A stretch of 64,000 nucleotides of DNA from Micromonospora sp. Llam0. GTDB lineage: Bacteria > Actinomycetota > Actinomycetes > Mycobacteriales > Micromonosporaceae. The stretch is taken from positions 558,001-622,000 of the forward strand of contig NZ_RJJY01000002.1 of NCBI RefSeq assembly GCF_003751085.1, given 5' to 3'. Numbering within the stretch: the stretch's first letter is position 1; each line of letters starts with the position of its first letter. Below are positions 59,197 to 64,000 of the stretch, piece after piece. Both the position numbers and the translations under genes were made by a program. The notes below the pieces were generated by a model. That model made no database searches and was not told the origin of the DNA. It saw only the letters and a list, made by a program, of their open reading frames with translations.

Positions 59197-59226
59197 GGCG
59201 GGCCCGGCATCCACGCCGGGCCCGCC
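59197..59226 (+). terminator. Hairpin after the GH62 gene
   Basis: GGCGGGCCCGGC at 59197-59208 pairs perfectly with GCCGGGCCCGCC at 59215-59226 around a six-base loop, 38 bases after the stop codon. Just before it, the nine-base unit CAGCACCAC is repeated. Confidence 0.7.
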
Positions 59227-59395
59227 ACGGGCGGTGTTCCTCTCCGGTGCGGCGTGATCGGATACGGCCCAGCTGACTCGGTGTCGGGGTGTCGAGTCGA
59301 TGAGGCGAAGTGGATCAACCCCAGCCACAGCCGTACCCAGTCGGCGAGTAGGTAACAGCCATCGATCATGTTCGGCGTCCATCTTCACCCGGATA

Positions 59396-60274
59396 ATGGG
59401 CACCGTGGGCCTCGACGTACGCAGCGACGACGGCTGCCGACTGTGGGGTGAGCGGTCCGGTACCGGATCGCCACTGGTCCTCTGTCACGGCGGTCCGGGT
59501 CTGTGGGACTACTTCGACCCGCTCGCCCGGCTCCTCGAAGATCAGGTCCGCGTCGTCCGGTGGGACCAGCGCGGCTGCGGCCGATCGGAGCGGCGTGGGC
59601 CGTACACGGTCACCCGCTTCGTCGCCGACCTCGACGCGGTCCGTGACCAACTGGCCGGGCCGCGAATGGCCCTGCTCGGCCACTCGTGGGGTGCCCACCT
59701 GGCATTGCGGTACGCCGTCGAACACCCCGATCGGGTCAGCCAGCTGGTCTACGTCTCCGGGACCGGCATCGACTCCGGGCGCGGCTGGCATCCGCACTAC
59801 GAGCGGAATCTGCGGCTGCGACTCGGGCGTCACCTGGACCGGTGGGAGGCTCTGGGCGCCCGCTCCCGTACCCCCGCCGAGGAACGTGAGTGGGCGATCC
59901 TGCAGTGGTCGGCCGACTTCGCCGATCAGGACACCGCGCTCAGTCACGCCGAACACATGGCCACCCCGTGGCTGGGCATCAGCTACGACTGCAGCCGAGC
60001 CATCAACGCCGAGGTCAAGCGGGAACTCACCGACACCGACCTGGCGGTATGCTGCCGAGCGCTCGACCTGCCGGTGCTGATCATCGACGGCGCTGAAGAC
60101 ATCCGCCCCCGCTGGGCCGTCGACTCACTGCACCGGGCGCTGACCGACAGCAGCCGCGTGAGCCTCGCCGGGGCCGGTCACCTGCCGTGGGTCGAGAAGC
60201 CTGCCGACTTCCGTCGAGCGGTGACGACCTTCCTGACCCAGCATGCCGATCCGGATCACCGTCGCGACCGGTAG
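59396..60274 (+). CDS. Alpha/beta hydrolase, proline iminopeptidase-like
   Basis: The 292-residue cytoplasmic hydrolase shows the oxyanion motif HGGPG near residue 29, the nucleophile in GHSWGA, the acid in DGAEDIRP and the catalytic histidine in GAGHLPW. This matches the prolyl aminopeptidase-like branch of the fold (peptidase S33). The ATG at 59396 is chosen because the domain starts soon after it; the frame is open to 59300. It converges on the amidohydrolase gene, with stops two bases apart. Confidence 0.82.
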   Translation: MGTVGLDVRSDDGCRLWGERSGTGSPLVLCHGGPGLWDYFDPLARLLEDQVRVVRWDQRGCGRSERRGPYTVTRFVADLDAVRDQLAGPRMALLGHSWGAHLALRYAVEHPDRVSQLVYVSGTGIDSGRGWHPHYERNLRLRLGRHLDRWEALGARSRTPAEEREWAILQWSADFADQDTALSHAEHMATPWLGISYDCSRAINAEVKRELTDTDLAVCCRALDLPVLIIDGAEDIRPRWAVDSLHRALTDSSRVSLAGAGHLPWVEKPADFRRAVTTFLTQHADPDHRRDR

Positions 60275-60276
60275 CG

Positions 60277-61812
60277 TCACGGCCCGTTGCCGGCAGACTC
60301 GGCGTTGACGCGGGTGGTTATCTGCTCCCGGGTGAGGTGGTGGCCGGCGCGGACCACGGCCGTCACGTCCGACAGGTTGGCGACGTCCTGCAGCGGGTCC
60401 GCGCCCAGGAGCAGGAAGTCGGCGTCCATACCGACCGCCACCCGGCCGGCCCGGGATGTCCGGCCGAGGAATTCGGCGGGTGCCGTGGTCGCCGCCCGGA
60501 GGATGTCCAGGGGGGACAGGCCAGCGGCGGCCATCTCCTGGAACTCCTGACGCATGGACTGCCCCGGGGTGGCGCCGGACGAGTCGGTACCGGTCATCAT
60601 CCGTACGCCCGCGTCGTGGCAGATCTTCGTGAGTCGCAGGGTCGTCTGGTAGGCGAGGCGGTAGGTCTCCTTCATTTCGGTCGGCAGCGACGTGAACGTG
60701 CCGAGCACCTCATGCCAGTCCTCGGACTCCTGCGGGGTCATCAGCCGGTGCGCGGGATCCTGCCGGTACTGCGGGTCGTCGGCCAGAAACTGGGTACGCA
60801 GGCGCACCAACGTGGGCACCTGCCAGGTGCCACTGTCGGCCCACGTGCCGGCGAGCTCGGCGGCTCGGGCCTCATTGAAAGTGTCGAGGGCTCGGCGCAG
60901 CAACGCGACCGTTGCGGGGTCGTCGAACGCCGCCGGGTTGACGAGACGTTTACGCATCTGGCCCATGACGATCTTCTCGACGAACGGCAGGCCGAGGACC
61001 CAGTCCGGGACCGGCAGGCGGGTGTCGTCCCGGCCCAGCAGGGCGTCGCGTTCGGTGGAGCAGGAGATCCAGACCGGCGTACCCGTACCGAAATGTTCCA
61101 GGCAGCCGAAGCCGGCGGCGGCAGCTTCCTCCGGGGTGACCTGCGCCGGAAGGTGCCCGGCGGTGGGAATCCCGACCATGCGGGCCTCGTCCACGGCGGC
61201 CAGGAACACCTCCCGGTCGAACAGCACGGTCTTGATGAAGTCGGCGCCCTGGTCGCGCTGCCGACGTACCTCTTCGCGGGCCTGCTCGGCGGACCCGGCC
61301 CGGAACGGCAGGAGCAGTTCGCCCGGCATGGCGAGCAGCGCGGGGGCGTACTCGGTGAGTGGCAGCCTGCCCCGCGCGCGGTAGCGCAGGAGCTGTTCGC
61401 TGCCCGCCATCTGCCGCATCCCGGTCACTCCCTCGGCGAGCAGTGCGGCGAGGTGTGCCTCGGGTCGGTCGACCTGCAGCACATGCGTGTGCGTGTCGAC
61501 GTAGCCGGGGACGACGAAGCGGTCGGCACCGTCCACGGCGGATGCTGTCGGGGACGCCGGGACATCGCGTCCCACGGCGGCGACGCGCCCGCCGTTCACG
61601 ACGACGGAGACGTCCTCCTGCCGGGAGCCGTCCAGCGGGTCGATCACCGTCACGTGGTCGATCCGCAGCGGTTCGGCATCGGGGAGCGTGGCCTTCGCCG
61701 GGTCATCCTCGCCCCGCAGGAGCGGGATCCCCACGGCTGCGGCGACGGATCCCACGCCGACGGCCGCGCCGGCCGCCAAGACCCGGCGCCGGGGGATCTT
61801 GGGCTCACACAT
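60277..61812 (-). CDS. Exported amidohydrolase (Tat-type signal)
   Basis: The 511-residue protein belongs to the metal-dependent amidohydrolase family: the DTHTHV metal motif near residue 105, an FIKTVLFD segment supplying a likely carboxylated lysine, GHLPAQ and EHFG histidines, and TGTDSSG with the catalytic aspartate. The N-terminus (RRRVLAAGAAVGVGSVAAAV) resembles a Tat signal with two or three arginines. The ATG at 61812 follows GGAGG; a GTG at 61824 is possible. It is divergent from a TetR gene that probably controls it. The substrate is unknown. Confidence 0.85.
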   Translation of the reverse strand: MCEPKIPRRRVLAAGAAVGVGSVAAAVGIPLLRGEDDPAKATLPDAEPLRIDHVTVIDPLDGSRQEDVSVVVNGGRVAAVGRDVPASPTASAVDGADRFVVPGYVDTHTHVLQVDRPEAHLAALLAEGVTGMRQMAGSEQLLRYRARGRLPLTEYAPALLAMPGELLLPFRAGSAEQAREEVRRQRDQGADFIKTVLFDREVFLAAVDEARMVGIPTAGHLPAQVTPEEAAAAGFGCLEHFGTGTPVWISCSTERDALLGRDDTRLPVPDWVLGLPFVEKIVMGQMRKRLVNPAAFDDPATVALLRRALDTFNEARAAELAGTWADSGTWQVPTLVRLRTQFLADDPQYRQDPAHRLMTPQESEDWHEVLGTFTSLPTEMKETYRLAYQTTLRLTKICHDAGVRMMTGTDSSGATPGQSMRQEFQEMAAAGLSPLDILRAATTAPAEFLGRTSRAGRVAVGMDADFLLLGADPLQDVANLSDVTAVVRAGHHLTREQITTRVNAESAGNGP

Positions 61813-61827
61813 CTCGCCTCCCACTAA

Positions 61828-61866
61828 CTGATCGTGCCATCAGATTTGATGAAGCTATCAGATAAG
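61828..61866. promoter_or_regulatory. TetR-type operator candidates between the amidohydrolase and TetR genes
   Basis: CTGAT at 61828-61832 and ATCAG at 61839-61843 form an inverted repeat with a six-base spacer. Another ATCAG and ATCAGAT-like copies follow up to 61866. The 74-bp gap is the only space between the two divergent starts, so the regulator probably binds here to control both. Confidence 0.5.
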
Positions 61867-61886
61867 GGTCCCGGTAGCATCAGGGC

Positions 61887-62555
61887 GTGGTGGAGGTCGC
61901 TGACGAACCGACGGGTCGGAACACGCGGCGCAAGACCAGGACCCGCGCGGCCCTCGTCCGCGCGGCGCAGCAGATCCTGGCCGAGGGGGGCGCCGACAGC
62001 GCCAGCATCCAGGCCATCGCGGAGCGCGCCGACGTCGGCTTCGGCTCCTTCTACAACCACTTCCAGAGCAAGACGGAGCTCTTCGCGACGGCGTACGCCG
62101 AGGCCTTCCAGGCGTACGTGGCGTGGCGCGACGCCCAGATCCCGGCCGGTACGGATCCGGTCGCCCGGTTCGTGATGAGCGTGCGACTCACCGGTCGGCT
62201 CGGGCTGCTGCGCCCGGAGATCGCCAGGGTCCTCACCAGCCGGCTCGCGGAGGCGGCCCCCGGCGAGCACGGCCCGGCCGGCCCCGGCCTACGCGTGGCC
62301 ATCCTCGACGCCCTCGCCGCGCTGAACCCGGGTCGCGTCGAACCGACCGACACCGAGGTCACGGTCATCGCCGCCGCCGGTGCCATCGACGCGATCCTGC
62401 GGGCGACAGCGCACAGACCAGCCCGGGAGCATGCCCGCCTGGCCGACAGCCTGGCCCGCGACCTGTTACGCATGCTCGGCGCGGACGACGACCGCAGCGC
62501 CGCGCTGCTCGCCGAGCCGTGCCCACCAGCCACAGCACCCGGCGAGGATCACTGA
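61887..62555 (+). CDS. TetR-family transcriptional regulator
   Basis: The 222-residue protein has the TetR helix-turn-helix at about residues 20-65 (SIQAIAERADVGFGSFYNHF) and a helical ligand-binding domain. The GTG at 61887 is used. It is divergent from the amidohydrolase gene across a short gap with ATCAG repeats, the usual arrangement for a local repressor. Confidence 0.87.
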   Translation: MVEVADEPTGRNTRRKTRTRAALVRAAQQILAEGGADSASIQAIAERADVGFGSFYNHFQSKTELFATAYAEAFQAYVAWRDAQIPAGTDPVARFVMSVRLTGRLGLLRPEIARVLTSRLAEAAPGEHGPAGPGLRVAILDALAALNPGRVEPTDTEVTVIAAAGAIDAILRATAHRPAREHARLADSLARDLLRMLGADDDRSAALLAEPCPPATAPGEDH

Positions 62556-62591
62556 CCTGCGGCCGAGGACCCGGGACGACTCCGGCGGCCG

Positions 62592-63032
62592 TCAGGTGAG
62601 TTGCTCGGCCAGGCCGACGATAATGCCTTCGGGACCGCAGACGTAGCAGAGTTTGTAGAGCTCCTCGTACTGCGCGAGTTCGCCGACGAGTTCGGCACCG
62701 TGGGTGCGCAGCCGGGCGACGACGGACTCGATGTCGTCGACGGCGAACATGACGCGACGGATCCCCAGCGTGTTGGCTGGTGCGTCCGTCGGCTCGGGCC
62801 TGATCGCCTTCGGGGTGTGGAACATCGCCAGCTCGATCTTGCTGTGGCCGTCCGGGGTACGCAGCATCGCGATTTCCTGTCGGACGTCGTCGACCCCGAT
62901 GACCCGCTCCACCCAACGCCCTTCGACCGGTCCCCTGCCTTCCAGCTCCATACCGAGTTCGACGAAGAACGAGATGACGGCGTCAAGGTCCTCGACAACG
63001 ATGAGGACGTTGTCCATCCGCTGGAGCGCCAT
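62592..63032 (-). CDS. VOC-family (glyoxalase/dioxygenase fold) protein
   Basis: The 146-residue protein has the two beta-alpha-beta-beta-beta modules of the vicinal-oxygen-chelate fold: DNVLIVVEDLDAVISFFVELG at the start and RRVMFAVDDIESVVARLRTHG in the second half, ending CGPEGIIVGLAEQ. Enzymatic role and metal are unknown. Confidence 0.85.
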   Translation of the reverse strand: MALQRMDNVLIVVEDLDAVISFFVELGMELEGRGPVEGRWVERVIGVDDVRQEIAMLRTPDGHSKIELAMFHTPKAIRPEPTDAPANTLGIRRVMFAVDDIESVVARLRTHGAELVGELAQYEELYKLCYVCGPEGIIVGLAEQLT

Positions 63033-63127
63033 GCTCGCTCTCCTTGACGTGTCGATGTGAAGCCGGGGTTGGACTCGGCGATCGCAAAGGATAACTCACA
63101 GTCACCCGCGTACAGCCGGGACACCGG

Positions 63128-64000
63128 TTAAGCCGTGGTGGAGATGATCTCGTCGGCGACCCAGTGGGCGACGTCCGGCGGGTAGGGCGTCGACAGCCCG
63201 AGGACGACATGCCGGAAGCCGGCATCCGTGGCTTCGCTGATCGCGGCCCGGGTGGCGCCCGGCTGGTCGTAGGAGACCGGCAGGTGGATGGAGCGGGTGA
63301 TGGTCGCCGGGTCGCGGCCGATCTCGGCGCAGTAGCGGTCCAGCAACGCGCTGCGGCTGACCGCGTCGGCGATGTCGCCGCCGGGGATGTTCCACAGGTC
63401 GGCGTGTTCGGCGACCACCCGCAGCAGGGCCGCCGACCGCCCGCCGATCAGGATCGGCGGGTACGGCTTCTGCACCGGCTTCGGGTTGCCGAACGCTCCG
63501 GTGAGCCGGTGGTGGGTGCCGTGGAAGTCGAACGGTTCGGCCTCAGTCCACAATCGACTGATGATGGTGCACGCCTCGGCGAGGCTGCCCACCGAGTGGG
63601 TGAAGTCGTGATACGGCAGGCCGTGGGCGTCATACTCGCGTCGGGCCAGCGGGTGGCTGGGCCGCGAGCCGGCGCCGATGCCGAAGTCGAGCCGGCCGCC
63701 GGAGACGACGTCGACGGTCGCGGCCATCTTCGCCAGCATCGCCGGTGGCCGGAAACGGTTGCTGGTCACCAACAGGCCCAGGCGCAGCCGCCGGGTCTGC
63801 GCGGCGAGCGCGGCGAGCAGGGTCCAGCCTTCGTACGTCGGCCCGCTCGGGTCGCCGAAGATCGGCATCAGGTGGTCGTAGAGCCAGGCGTGTTCGATTG
63901 CCGGGATCGTGTCCGCGTCGCGCCAGACGCGCAGCACGTCGTGGTAGTCGACCTGGGACGGGGCGGTCATGAGCCCGAAGCTGGGCCGAGCCGTCGGTGA
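63128..64000 (-). CDS. LLM-class (F420-dependent type) oxidoreductase, N-terminus beyond the window
   Basis: This is a luciferase-like TIM-barrel flavin or F420 oxidoreductase. Visible landmarks are HAWLYDHLMP, the LRLGLLVTSNRFRPPAMLAKMAATVDVVSGGR stretch typical of the family, FGIGAGSR and PYPPILIGG. An ATG exists at 63970, but the frame stays open to the edge. The ten codons before that ATG end in PSFGLM, which is the expected first beta strand of the barrel. The true start therefore lies to the right of base 64000 and the gene is partial. Confidence 0.85.
   Translation of the reverse strand, partial: SPTARPSFGLMTAPSQVDYHDVLRVWRDADTIPAIEHAWLYDHLMPIFGDPSGPTYEGWTLLAALAAQTRRLRLGLLVTSNRFRPPAMLAKMAATVDVVSGGRLDFGIGAGSRPSHPLARREYDAHGLPYHDFTHSVGSLAEACTIISRLWTEAEPFDFHGTHHRLTGAFGNPKPVQKPYPPILIGGRSAALLRVVAEHADLWNIPGGDIADAVSRSALLDRYCAEIGRDPATITRSIHLPVSYDQPGATRAAISEATDAGFRHVVLGLSTPYPPDVAHWVADEIISTTA

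Overview
The window is very GC-rich, gene-dense actinobacterial chromosome. GTG starts are frequent, genes overlap by 1-4 bases (TGATG, GTGA), and two F420-type enzyme families are present (a split-barrel PPOX protein and a luciferase-like oxidoreductase). The gene orders glmU-prs-rplY-pth and tatD-rsmA-ispE-ABC-F are familiar from filamentous actinomycetes. Together with the many secreted polysaccharide-directed proteins this suggests Micromonosporaceae (Micromonospora or a relative). That placement is inference from gene content, not from a marker comparison.

Layout. 1-6.5 kb: maltose/maltodextrin uptake genes malEFG (minus; malG runs off the left edge), a divergent LacI-type regulator and a GH13 alpha-glucosidase, with TTGCAAG/CTTGCAG operator-like elements in front of both transcription units. 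6.9-14.2 kb: a secreted subtilisin with two P domains, then a YihY/BrkB membrane protein, a 2'-5' RNA ligase-like protein and trpS (minus), then galK and a PH-like membrane protein. 14.2-21.9 kb: sulfate activation (cysD, cysN, cysQ), then pth, rplY, prs, glmU and tRNA-Gln(UUG). 22-25 kb: an acyl desaturase with an array of inverted half-sites upstream, a TetR regulator and two tandem DUF4383 proteins. 25-36.4 kb: an ABC-F ATPase, ispE, rsmA, tatD, an unrecognised 428-residue protein, a LysE exporter, metG, a membrane protein and a protein O-mannosyltransferase.

36.7-44.4 kb is the most interesting block. A response regulator, a histidine kinase and a membrane PAS sensor without an output domain read one way. 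A VTC polyphosphate-polymerase-domain protein, a DUF4956 membrane protein and a CotH-family kinase read the other way from a shared 201-bp gap. The VTC ribosome-binding site lies inside one arm of an 11-bp inverted repeat.

44.5-49.5 kb: an F420/FMN split-barrel protein, a fused glycyl-tRNA synthetase (alpha+beta in one chain), a CDP-alcohol phosphatidyltransferase and a DedA/YqaA-like membrane protein. 49.6-59.2 kb: secreted functions, namely a 1958-residue ThuA + PQQ-type dehydrogenase + PKD/CBM6/concanavalin-like protein, a small CopC/YtkA-like protein with a mature N-terminal histidine, a PAPS sulfotransferase, and a ricin-domain GH62 arabinofuranosidase with codon use unlike its neighbours. 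59.4-64 kb: an alpha/beta hydrolase, a Tat-like amidohydrolase divergent from a TetR regulator, a VOC protein, and an LLM oxidoreductase whose N-terminus lies beyond the right edge.

Long open frames antisense to most genes are by-products of the base composition and are not annotated. No CRISPR array, insertion sequence, rRNA or phage gene was seen.
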